Source of the DNA: DATARH01 sp963746885
GTDB lineage: Bacteria > Pseudomonadota > Alphaproteobacteria > ATCC43930 > CGMCC-115725
NCBI GenBank assembly: GCA_963746885.1
Contig: CAVVDM010000003.1
Coordinates: 186,001-250,000, forward strand
DNA length: 64,000 nt
Direction of reading: 5' to 3'
Under the pieces are notes generated by a model that made no database searches, was not told the origin of the DNA, and worked only from the letters and a program-made list of their open reading frames with translations. Positions 18,495 through 26,122 of the stretch are shown here, piece by piece (positions within the stretch are counted from its first letter, which is position 1; each line of letters opens with the position of its first letter). A program made the translations under genes and the position numbers.

Positions 18495-18655
18495 TAAGCC
18501 CTCGGCAACGCACGACTATTGCATGCGATCAGTGCGGCGGAAAGCCGGCGCGGCGCATCCCTGGAACCGCGCATCCTTTTTGAGAAGGGTCGCGCGCGCA
18601 CGCGCGTACTGGCGCCGCAAAATACCAGCCGCCACCGGTTGCAACGCATCGAAGC

Positions 18656-18931
18656 TCATCGCTCCTTTGTCCCGGCATCGCCGTACCAGGCCAGCGATAT
18701 TTGCAGCGGCTCACCCTGATCGCCGGCAATCTGCATCGGCAACACCTTGCCGATTAGGGTCAGGAATGCAACCGGGTTTTCGTCAGCTTGTCGTATCAGG
18801 TACTCGACGCCCCCGGCATCATTGAGCGCACCGAGGATCATGTCTTTCAGCGCGCCGCTCAGCTTGTTCTTAGCGCCCTTCGGTCGACCCTTTCCGGCGG
18901 ATGGCGGGCGCGTTCCCTTCGGTGCCGGCAT
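18656..18931 (-). CDS. Small hypothetical protein of the integrated element
   Basis: 91 residues. A basic, Gly/Lys-rich N-terminus (GKGRPKGAKNKLSGALKDMI) is followed by an acidic helical part (GGVEYLIRQADENPVAFLTL). Similar short proteins occur in phages and integrated elements, sometimes near terminase genes; no function is known to me. It is the last gene of a minus-strand array that starts with the integrase at 25,028. Confidence 0.6.
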   Translation of the reverse strand: MPAPKGTRPPSAGKGRPKGAKNKLSGALKDMILGALNDAGGVEYLIRQADENPVAFLTLIGKVLPMQIAGDQGEPLQISLAWYGDAGTKER

Positions 18932-19038
18932 ATTGGCAGGTACCCCTCACTACATGCGTCGTCTCTGGTCGCGCAATCCCCTGCTTTTTCGCCTGCTAGC
19001 AGCGGGGACACGCTCGGGCGCCGGCGTCGCGATCGGCT

Positions 19039-19485
19039 CTACCGAACACTATTTTTCGCGAGCGCCGGTTCCTGCCGCGCCTTCAATCGGCGCAAGAGCC
19101 GCTGCACTTGGCTCGCCTGCCAGCGGCCACCGCGTGGCGATGCAACACCCCGCCTATTCAGCACCGCCGCGATGCCGCGACAGCTGGTTATCCCCTCGGC
19201 CCGTATCGCGTCGAGCACTGGCGCGATCTCGATTGCAAAAGCATCGGCGCGAGCGGCTTGGACGGCATTTGCTCGCGTCCGGCCGATATCTCTCGCCTGT
19301 TGCATCCGGTGGACGCGGGCACGCGCCAGAATTTCGGCTTCTTCCTCGGCGCTTTTGGCGATCTCGCGGCGACTCGGGCCGGGGACGTATTTGGGAAACT
19401 CAATGTAGACCCGTGGCGACGCGGGGAAGTGCCGGCCTTGCATCCGCCGGCCATGATATCCGTTGGTCACGGCGCCAACTCCCAA
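19039..19485 (-). CDS. Hypothetical protein with recombinase-type C-terminal helices
   Basis: 148 residues. The last ~50 (GITSCRGIAAVLNRRGVASP; GGRWQASQVQRLLRRL) resemble the DNA-binding end of large serine recombinases and related HTH proteins. The N-terminal half is highly charged and helical. It overlaps the upstream gene by 19 bases, so they are probably cotranscribed. No catalytic domain is present; a DNA-binding accessory role is inferred. Confidence 0.6.
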   Translation of the reverse strand: MGVGAVTNGYHGRRMQGRHFPASPRVYIEFPKYVPGPSRREIAKSAEEEAEILARARVHRMQQARDIGRTRANAVQAARADAFAIEIAPVLDAIRAEGITSCRGIAAVLNRRGVASPRGGRWQASQVQRLLRRLKARQEPALAKNSVR

Positions 19486-20081
19486 GGTAGTGACCGGGGG
19501 CGCAGATGGGGCCGCTTTTGCGCGCTCTGCCGTACGCCGCCTTTCGTCTCGACGATAATTCGGTCGGCATGAACCTCAACCACGCGGGCGCCATCCCCGG
19601 ACCACAGCGGCCCGGCATTTAGCCACGTCACGGCGGGGCGGTCAGCATCAGCGCCGAAGATATCCCCCGCTTGCCAGCCTAGCGCCGCGGCTTCGGCCGC
19701 CCACCGGTCCAGGAACATCCCGATTGCATCGATAATGGCGCGCCACCTCCGCAACGGCACCCCGGCGGGCGGCCTGTCCGGATCGAGGCGGGCGAAGCCC
19801 TCGGCCCACTCGTGCGGGATGTCGCCATCGTGCTCGACGATCGCGGCCCGTTCTTCCTTGGCCTCGCCCCACATAGCCAGCGCGCGATCGAGCGGCGAGG
19901 AATTTCGGGTTTGCGGCTCCGCCCCACCTAAAGCACCTAAACCACCTAACGTTTCTGCCTCGACCGGGTCCGCTTTAGGTGCTTTAGCCGGTTTAGGTGG
20001 GATGGGGGCGCGAACCTCGTTTTGCAGAGTGTCGCTGAATTTGCGATAGGCGCTCATCGTCAACCCCGAATGATCCGCCAT
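19467..20081 (-). CDS. Hypothetical protein of the integrated element
   Basis: 204 residues, function unknown. It has a Pro/Ala/Lys-rich, Gly/Leu-rich linker (PPKPAKAPKADPVEAETLGG) near residues 27-55, then a folded-looking part with LDRALAMWGEAKEERAAI and WRAIIDAIGMFLDRWAAEA. The DNA for the linker carries a 14-bp inverted repeat. It overlaps the DUF3987 gene by 22 bases. Conserved in position with integrase/primase elements, as far as I recall. Confidence 0.6.
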   Translation of the reverse strand: MADHSGLTMSAYRKFSDTLQNEVRAPIPPKPAKAPKADPVEAETLGGLGALGGAEPQTRNSSPLDRALAMWGEAKEERAAIVEHDGDIPHEWAEGFARLDPDRPPAGVPLRRWRAIIDAIGMFLDRWAAEAAALGWQAGDIFGADADRPAVTWLNAGPLWSGDGARVVEVHADRIIVETKGGVRQSAQKRPHLRPRSLPWELAP

Positions 20082-21563
20082 GCGTCCCGGCGGCGCTGCC
20101 CGGCTACGATCGCGCCCTGTTGGATTTTGGCGAGCGAGCCGTGATCCTCAAGAAGGCCAACCAGCTTTGCGGCGGTCGCCTTGTCCCCGATCGCGTTAAG
20201 GCTGCGTTGATAGATGTCGGGCAGCGAGATATAGGGCTCCGTCCATTGGTTCAGCAGCCAATCGAGCAGTCGCTGCGCAAGGCGGAGATCCGCGTTAATG
20301 CGGCTCGCCCCGAACAACCGCAATGCCTCAGCCGCATAGTGCTCGGCGAGCGCGATACCTGCCTCCATTTCGGCGCTGGCGATCTCGCCGGCATCGATGT
20401 TGCGGACCAGCGTCAGGACGGCGGCCAGCCGGGCAGCATGCTCGGGCAGCTTGTTGGCGAGGCCCCGCACCGTTTCGAGCGCGCCGTTGGGCGCAATCGC
20501 GCCTTCCACGTGATCCGCAAATGCGCTCCACAATGCGCGAGCTTGCGGTGACAGCGGCAGCGGACGGGGCGTCAGCTCATTTGTCTTGCCCAGCGCTAGC
20601 GGCAGCGGGGTTTCAAGAATGTCGAGCAGCCGTGCACCGTACCGCTTCAGAACGCCGTCGGTTTCGGGGCGCTCGTCATGCTGGAAGCGCGTTCCCGCGG
20701 TACTATCGGGGTCCGTCACCAGCACCCGCGACAGGATCCCCTGTTCGGCCAGGAGGTGGTCGCGGAACAGGATATCGGCGACTGCGGGTTGCGCCATCAG
20801 ATGCGCCGCCAGCCGCCGGCCGGATAGATTGCTCGCACCGTCGCCGCTGCGGACTCGGCGGATCGAGTTCCCGATCCCAGACCGAGGAGAACCCCGCCGC
20901 CGTCTTCAGCTTGTTGTCTTCGCTCATGCCGTGGCCGCCGATGAACTGGCCGCCTTCGGCGGCGAAGACGCCCAGGCTCGGCTGGCCGTAGGCGTAAAGC
21001 TTGCACAGCCCTTCAAAGGTCGGCTCAGGACAGGTCAGCATCGGCATCAACGGCGGCGTTGGCGCCGGCCCCAGCGTATTGAGCGCTTCCCTGATCGCGG
21101 CACGGTTGCCTTTGCCGGCCTTCCGCGCCGCCTCGCGCGCCGTGTCCCACGCGGCCTTGTCGTTCTCGTAAGCGGGCAGCTCACGGTCATAGGTTGCGCG
21201 AAGCGCCGTCTCGTGCCTGCGGATAGGCCATGTCGCCTCTGTGTCGCATGCGCTCTTGCGCTCGCCAGTGGCGGCGACGGTAACGAAGAAACAGGACACC
21301 GGTTTTGCAGTCCCGCCGCCGATGGGCAGCAAGACATCCGCATGCCCCTGAACGGCCAGGGTGGCGGCGGCGAGCACCGATTGACCACCGATGGCGATCG
21401 GCGCTTGCATGCGGTCGTGAATGGCGTGCGCCGCGGCGCCGAGCACATCGCCAAGCGCGTCTATGGGGAACGGATCGGCGGGCGGTAATTCGCGCATCAG
21501 CGGGCGCGGCGGCTCCGGCCTCACATCCTCCATCGTCGCGGCGCCCCAATCAGCCTGCGACAT
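20060..21563 (-). pseudogene. DUF3987 family protein with one-base frameshift
   Basis: N-terminal part: PPADPFPIDALGDVLGAAAH, MQAPIAIGGQSVLAAATLA and FVTVAATGERKSACDT (a P-loop-like turn), typical of DUF3987 proteins, helicase-like partners of Toprim primases on phages and plasmids. The C-terminal part resumes in another frame (SNLSGRRLAAHLMAQPAVAD onward). The break is at 20,868-20,869: GGGAACTCG replaces GGGACTCG, which would give WDRDSIRRVRSGDG. The extra base lies in a GANTC motif. Start at 21,563 overlaps the Toprim gene. Confidence 0.75.
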
Positions 21564-22462
21564 TGCGGGCCTCGCGCAGCAGGTCATTGGGGTCGGCACC
21601 CATTCGTTCAGGAATGACCAGCCGCACCCGGCGGTCCCCCTCGGCGAGCCATCGTTGTCCAGCGTCGCGGGCCGCCGCCTCGCCGGTCCCAGAGCGGTCG
21701 CAATCGACGGCGATCACAATGTCGAGCGCCGTAGCCGGCAGCGCCAATCGGCGAATGCCCCCAGCCGACAACGCCGCCCATGCCGGCCAGCCTGACAGCT
21801 CGGTTGCCGACATCGCCGATTTCGACGCCCTCGGCGATGACGAGCGGCACACCCGGCCGCAGTCCACCGAGCCGCACGGCGCCGCCACCTATCGGGCCGG
21901 TCGATATCCGCACCGGGTCGAGGCTCGCCTTGCCCGAGCCGTCCGGCGCGAGCCAGGTGCGATGCACCCCGACAATACCGTGCTCGACGTGTTCGACCGC
22001 GGCCACCATGACCGGGCGCCGCCCACCGGAGGCATGTCGAGCATAGGGATCGCCCATGGGGACGTATCGGATCGCCGGCGGCACGATCGTGATGCCGCGA
22101 GTCCGCAGGTATCGCTCCACGGGAGTGCCGTTCGCCGGCAGAGACGCAGCAATGATATCGCGGGCGAGCGCGATGCGCCGCTGCCGATCGCGTTCTTCGG
22201 CTGCGCGCCGTCGTTCGATTTCGGCGCGATCGGGTGCCCTTGCTGGCGCTTCGGCGCCGTCATCGAGTAAGCCGAGGCGGCGCAGTTCGGCGAGTACGTC
22301 GCGCGGATCGCAACCCGCGAAGCAGTTGACGATCAGCGCCCGGTCGCCGTCGCGCAACGCCAGCGTTGCACCGTGGCTACCGTGAACCGGGCAGCGGCAG
22401 CGCCACCCCGCGCCCGAGCGATGCGCGTGGCCCAGCGCGGCCGAGATTGCCTCGGCCGTCAC
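21550..22462 (-). pseudogene. CHC2 zinc-finger / Toprim primase-like protein with one-base frameshift
   Basis: Begins with a CHC2-like zinc-finger region (WRCRCPVHGSHGATLAL...NCFAGC), then the Toprim domain starting PLVIAEGVE. The frame is lost at 21,820-21,822, where GTCGAAATCGG stands for GTCGAATCGG; the rest of Toprim (ALDIVIAVDCDRSGTGEAAA; VIPERMGADPNDLL) continues in the second frame to 21,550. The extra A is in a GAATC (GANTC) motif. With DUF3987 next to it, this is the replication module of the element. Confidence 0.8.
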
Positions 22463-22668
22463 GGCCGTAACTCCGACCCGATGCGCGGTAAAGACGCGAG
22501 AAAGGCCTCGATCGATGCCGCCGTGATGAAGCTGCGGGAACCGATTTTGCGGCCTTCAAGCCGGCCGGCCGCAAGAAGGCGATAGATTTGGGCGTGGCTC
22601 GTCGAGAGGATAACCTCCACCTCTTTAATCGGAAACAGCGCCCGATCAATCGATGGTGTTGCAGACAT
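22459..22668 (-). CDS. AlpA/excisionase-like helix-turn-helix protein
   Basis: 69 residues with a MerR-like winged helix (LFPIKEVEVILSTSHAQIYR then LLAAGRLEGRKIGSRSFI), the classic AlpA/Xis layout. Such proteins control integrase expression or excision of P4-like elements. Its stop overlaps the primase start by four bases, so they form an operon. Confidence 0.75.
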   Translation of the reverse strand: MSATPSIDRALFPIKEVEVILSTSHAQIYRLLAAGRLEGRKIGSRSFITAASIEAFLASLPRIGSELRP

Positions 22669-22755
22669 AACCTGGTCCGATCAAGATGGTTTCGTCGGAC
22701 CCGCCTTATATGCGCGCTGTCTTAGGCTGTCGAAATTCGCAAATCGGCAGCCGAA

Positions 22756-23703
22756 TTATTTTCCTGACGAATTTCTTGCCGAATTTGTACGCCTACCCCG
22801 CTTTCGAATAGGCAACAGCTCGGCTCTCCAAGCCGTAATTTGCGTTCGAGAAACGCGATTTTTGGCCGCCCATTCCCGATCCCCTATGGTGCCGTCCTTT
22901 GTTGTTTGGAGCGGCGGCACAGAACCTTTTGTTTCGAATTCAGCGACACGATCCCTGTACATCTGCCGCAGATTATCGATTTCGGGCTTCGATACCGGCC
23001 ATTTGTCAGCCCTGAGATCGGCAGCCTTTGCAAGCAACGATGCGAGCGTCGCGGCGTCCACCGCGACGTCGCTTATCCGATGCGGTCTATCCCCTCGGGA
23101 AAACCATAGGCAATCGTCAGTCGGCGGCTTTTGCTGCCCATCCTCACCCTGAAAAACCGCTTCATTAGCCAGCCATTCCGGGATTAGGGGGTTATCTCTA
23201 TCGGCACCGATCGTCCCCCACGCTTTCAAGTCACCGGACCTGATCTGCGCCCGCAGCCATCGCCACGGGTCGGGCTTTCCGGCAGTTCTCGCTTCCTTTA
23301 TTGCCTGCGTCAGCGAGATGCGGTTAAGGGCGTGCAACCCCCAATCATAGCGGCGCCGCGTTTCTTCCTGAGCCTGAGGACTCCCGCTTTCAAGCCACCA
23401 GTCGAGTTCATCACGGCAGATGCTTGGGAGCAGGTAATGTTGGCCACCGCACCGCACCAGGCCATGACCCAGTTCGATAACCGCATCCTTCCACTCCGCC
23501 GGGCCAACAGGGCCGGGTGGGAAGTGGGTGCTCCTGACGGGGCGATTTCGCCAGCGCACCATTCCGGAGGCACACGCGTTACATATCAATCTCTCCGCCG
23601 CGCCCTGCGGTAACGCTGTCCGGACTAGGACGAGAGAGATCGCCTCCGACATGTCAAGCCAGCGATCAACCATATCGCTTCGCGCCTCCGCTGGCGCCCG
23701 CAT
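22756..23703 (-). CDS. Hypothetical protein of the integrated element
   Basis: 315 residues, not recognised. Features seen: an N-terminal CNAC motif (LICNACASGMVRWRNR), a central DELDWWLESGSPQAQEETRR and PWRWLRAQIRSGDLKAWGTI, and a C-terminal part (GDREWAAKNRVSRTQITAWR) that looks like a helix-turn-helix. It lies between the integrase and the AlpA-like gene. An in-frame ATG at about 23,671 is an alternative start. Confidence 0.6.
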   Translation of the reverse strand: MRAPAEARSDMVDRWLDMSEAISLVLVRTALPQGAAERLICNACASGMVRWRNRPVRSTHFPPGPVGPAEWKDAVIELGHGLVRCGGQHYLLPSICRDELDWWLESGSPQAQEETRRRYDWGLHALNRISLTQAIKEARTAGKPDPWRWLRAQIRSGDLKAWGTIGADRDNPLIPEWLANEAVFQGEDGQQKPPTDDCLWFSRGDRPHRISDVAVDAATLASLLAKAADLRADKWPVSKPEIDNLRQMYRDRVAEFETKGSVPPLQTTKDGTIGDREWAAKNRVSRTQITAWRAELLPIRKRGRRTNSARNSSGK

Positions 23704-23774
23704 GATTGTCGGCGGAGAAGCGCGATGCGGTGTCCGCGCGTGTCGGCTGGCCGGCCTATCTCCGCCGATCTCGA

Positions 23775-25028
23775 TTATCCACCCGCGCGAATCGGCACCA
23801 CCTCACCGCCCCTTGCTGAATCCTGACGGAACAGCGCCCAGGCATCCATGAGTTGGCGCCGCTTATCAAACAAGTCGCCGCGCCGGTATGCCCGCTCGAC
23901 CTTGTTCTCGACGGTGTGGGCGAGCGCCATTTCGACAACCTCGCGCGGGTATGCGGTTCGCTCGGCCGCCCAATCCGAGAATGTGCTGCGAAACCCGTGC
24001 ACCGTCAGATCGCCGCCGCCCATTCGGCGCAACAGCATCAAGAGCACCATGTTGGACATAGGCAGCGCGCGCCGCGGGCCGGGGAATACCGGCGCGGCCG
24101 GGTCCGGCTCGCCATCGGTCATCAATGCCAATGGCCGCACCTTGTCGAGCACTGCGACCGCGGCATCGGACAGCGGCACGCGATGCTCGCGGCGCGCCTT
24201 CATGCGCTCGGCTGGCACGGTCCAAACCTTGGCGGCAAGGTCTATCTCGGCCCAAGGCGCGCCTAACGCTTCGCTGGTGCGCGCCGCCGTGAGGATGGCG
24301 AATTCCAGCGCCCGCGCCGACATGCCCTCCCGGCCGCGCAGAGCGGCCAGGAACGCGGGCATATCATCGAAGGGTATTGCGGCATGGTGCTCGACCTTCC
24401 GCACCTTGGCCCGCGCCGGCAGGATATGGGCGAGGTTGCCTTTCCACTGCGCCGGGTTCGGTCCCTGCCGGAAGCCTCGCACCGTCGCCGCGTCGAGCAC
24501 CGCCTCGATCCGGCCCCGCACCCGGCTCGCGGTTTCCGGCTTCGTCGACCAGATCGGATCGAGCACCTGCACGACAAGCCCGGCATCGATCGCCGAGACG
24601 GGCAATTCCCCCAAAGTGGGGTAAACGTAGGTTTCGAGCGTCGAGCCCCATTGCGCCGCGTGCTTCGCATTGCGCCAGCCCGCCCGGTTCTTTTCGATGA
24701 ACTCGACGGCGCACTCGCGGAAGGTCCGCCCCTTCGCGACGGAAACCCGCTGCGCTTCCCGGTGGGCCGCCTTGGCGTCGAGCGGGTCAATCCCCTCATG
24801 CCGCAGCTTGCGGCGCTCTGTGGCCTTCGCGCGCGCCTCCGCGAGCGAGATATCGGGGAAGGGTCCAAGTCCCATGTCGCGGCGCTTGCCCTCGATCTGG
24901 AAACGGAACACCCAGCTTTTCGAGCCGGTGGGGGAAACGCGGAGGTAAAGCCCGCCACCGTCATGCAGCACAGCCGGCCCCTTCGCCTTGGTTACCTCGA
25001 CCGCTGACAGCTTGCCGGTGTGCGCCAT
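23775..25028 (-). CDS. Tyrosine-type site-specific integrase (P4-like, DUF4102 N-terminus)
   Basis: 417 residues from ATG 25,028. The N-terminal arm-binding DUF4102 domain reads VTKAKGPAVLHDGGGLYLRV and GLGPFPDISLAEARAKA. The catalytic domain shows the Arg in LTAARTSEALGAPWAEID, the HxxR box in VHGFRSTFSDWAAE, the second His in LAHTVENKVERAYRRGD and the Tyr nucleophile in the same segment. It starts 183 bases from the 3' end of tRNA-Ser, the usual attachment place of such integrases. The gene is intact. Confidence 0.92.
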   Translation of the reverse strand: MAHTGKLSAVEVTKAKGPAVLHDGGGLYLRVSPTGSKSWVFRFQIEGKRRDMGLGPFPDISLAEARAKATERRKLRHEGIDPLDAKAAHREAQRVSVAKGRTFRECAVEFIEKNRAGWRNAKHAAQWGSTLETYVYPTLGELPVSAIDAGLVVQVLDPIWSTKPETASRVRGRIEAVLDAATVRGFRQGPNPAQWKGNLAHILPARAKVRKVEHHAAIPFDDMPAFLAALRGREGMSARALEFAILTAARTSEALGAPWAEIDLAAKVWTVPAERMKARREHRVPLSDAAVAVLDKVRPLALMTDGEPDPAAPVFPGPRRALPMSNMVLLMLLRRMGGGDLTVHGFRSTFSDWAAERTAYPREVVEMALAHTVENKVERAYRRGDLFDKRRQLMDAWALFRQDSARGGEVVPIRAGG

Positions 25029-25210
25029 CGTTCCCGCCTCCGCCGCCGGGGGGCGAAATGGGGGAAGGCCGATCCCGTTCCCCACTTCGTTCCCCCATTC
25101 GTGCTGAGATAGTACGATACGGCGGGATACGGGGAAAGACAGAAAGTCTAGGGTTTCCCTGGATTTTTGGGCGGTATCGGGACGGCCTGAGACGGCCAGA
25201 AATGGGGGAA

Positions 25211-25300
25211 TGGCGGATGGGGTGGGATTCGAACCCACGGGAAGCTTGCGCCCCCGCCGGTTTTCAAGACCGGTGCCTTAAACCGCTCGGCCACCCATCC
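25211..25300 (-). tRNA. tRNA-Ser (anticodon TGA)
   Basis: Acceptor arm GGATGGG (25,300 inward) pairs with CCCATCC. There is a long variable arm as in serine tRNAs, the anticodon loop CTTGAAA holds TGA, and the T-arm has GGTTCGAATCC. Discriminator G and a genomically encoded CCA follow. The 3' end faces the integrase and is the likely attL/attR core. Confidence 0.95.
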
Positions 25301-25657
25301 ATGGGAATTTGCATCAATAGCTTAGGCCCGCCGCGCTCGTGAACGATACCGGAACCCCGGCCGATTTGCCACTGATACCGAAACGGCTTGATCGATTTGC
25401 GGAGCGGATTCCCTGGTCTCCTACCTGTGGGGGCTGGGGGATGAGTGCCGGGAAGATGTTGGTGCCGCACTGCGAAGCGGCGGCGACGCCGGAGGCGTAT
25501 CGGGTCGAGCGGGACGCGGTTCGGCTCAGACATCTTCAGGTGATCTGGCTGCTGCTGTCGGGGGAGGCAGCAACGGTGGCAGCGTGGATGTCGGACTATC
25601 TGGGGCGTGCGGGCCGTGCAACGGGCCCGCTACATGACCCTGGAAACCATAGCTCCG
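25301..25657. other. Region without an intact gene; possible transposase scrap
   Basis: The plus-strand frame around 25,470-25,620 reads EAYRVERDAVRLRHLQVIWL and GEAATVAAWMSDYLGRA, which faintly resembles the N-terminal HTH of IS630-type transposases. Nothing else is recognisable. Confidence 0.35.
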
Positions 25658-26122
25658 TTAGGGCGACGATCCCTTCGTCACGCTGCCCGCCGCGGCCGCC
25701 TGACATAACCGGCCAGCCCCGCCGGAGACCTCGACCGACCCCGCGCTCCTACACCACGCTGAGGGGCACGATCCGCTCTCCTGCTTTCGGCAGCTCAATC
25801 CCGAAAGCACCATGTGGGGCTTCAGGATCATGCCCTCCAGGATGCCGGGAATGATGCCGGCCTCCGTCAGCACCTTGAAAAAGGGCGTGCCGTCTTTCGT
25901 CCGCTGCCGGATCGTCTCGTCGTAAAGGATCGCGCCGCTGATGCTGTCTTCGAGACCCGGCGTGGTGACGATCAGTTCGCGATAGGCGCGCCTTGCTTCC
26001 TCGGTCTGCTGAATTCCGGCGTCAACAAACCGCCTGTCACAGGCGCCGTTGCTCTCGTCCATCGCGAGCATGCCGGACCCCATCAGCAGGCGCGCGGTGT
26101 CAATGAGCTCCCGCGCGGTCAT
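25658..26122 (-). pseudogene. Class I fructose-bisphosphate aldolase remnant (internal deletion)
   Basis: Starts normally (ARELIDTARLLMGSGMLAMD; ESNGACDRRF; RRAYRELIVTTPGLEDSISG; ILYDETIRQ; EAGIIPGI) but after about 92 residues jumps directly to the late conserved segment LEGMILKPHMVLSGLSC. The central catalytic-lysine region is therefore missing, and the C-terminus is foreign. ATG at 26,122 overlaps the phosphoketolase stop (ATGA), so it was the second gene of the xfp operon. It cannot be an active aldolase. Confidence 0.8.
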
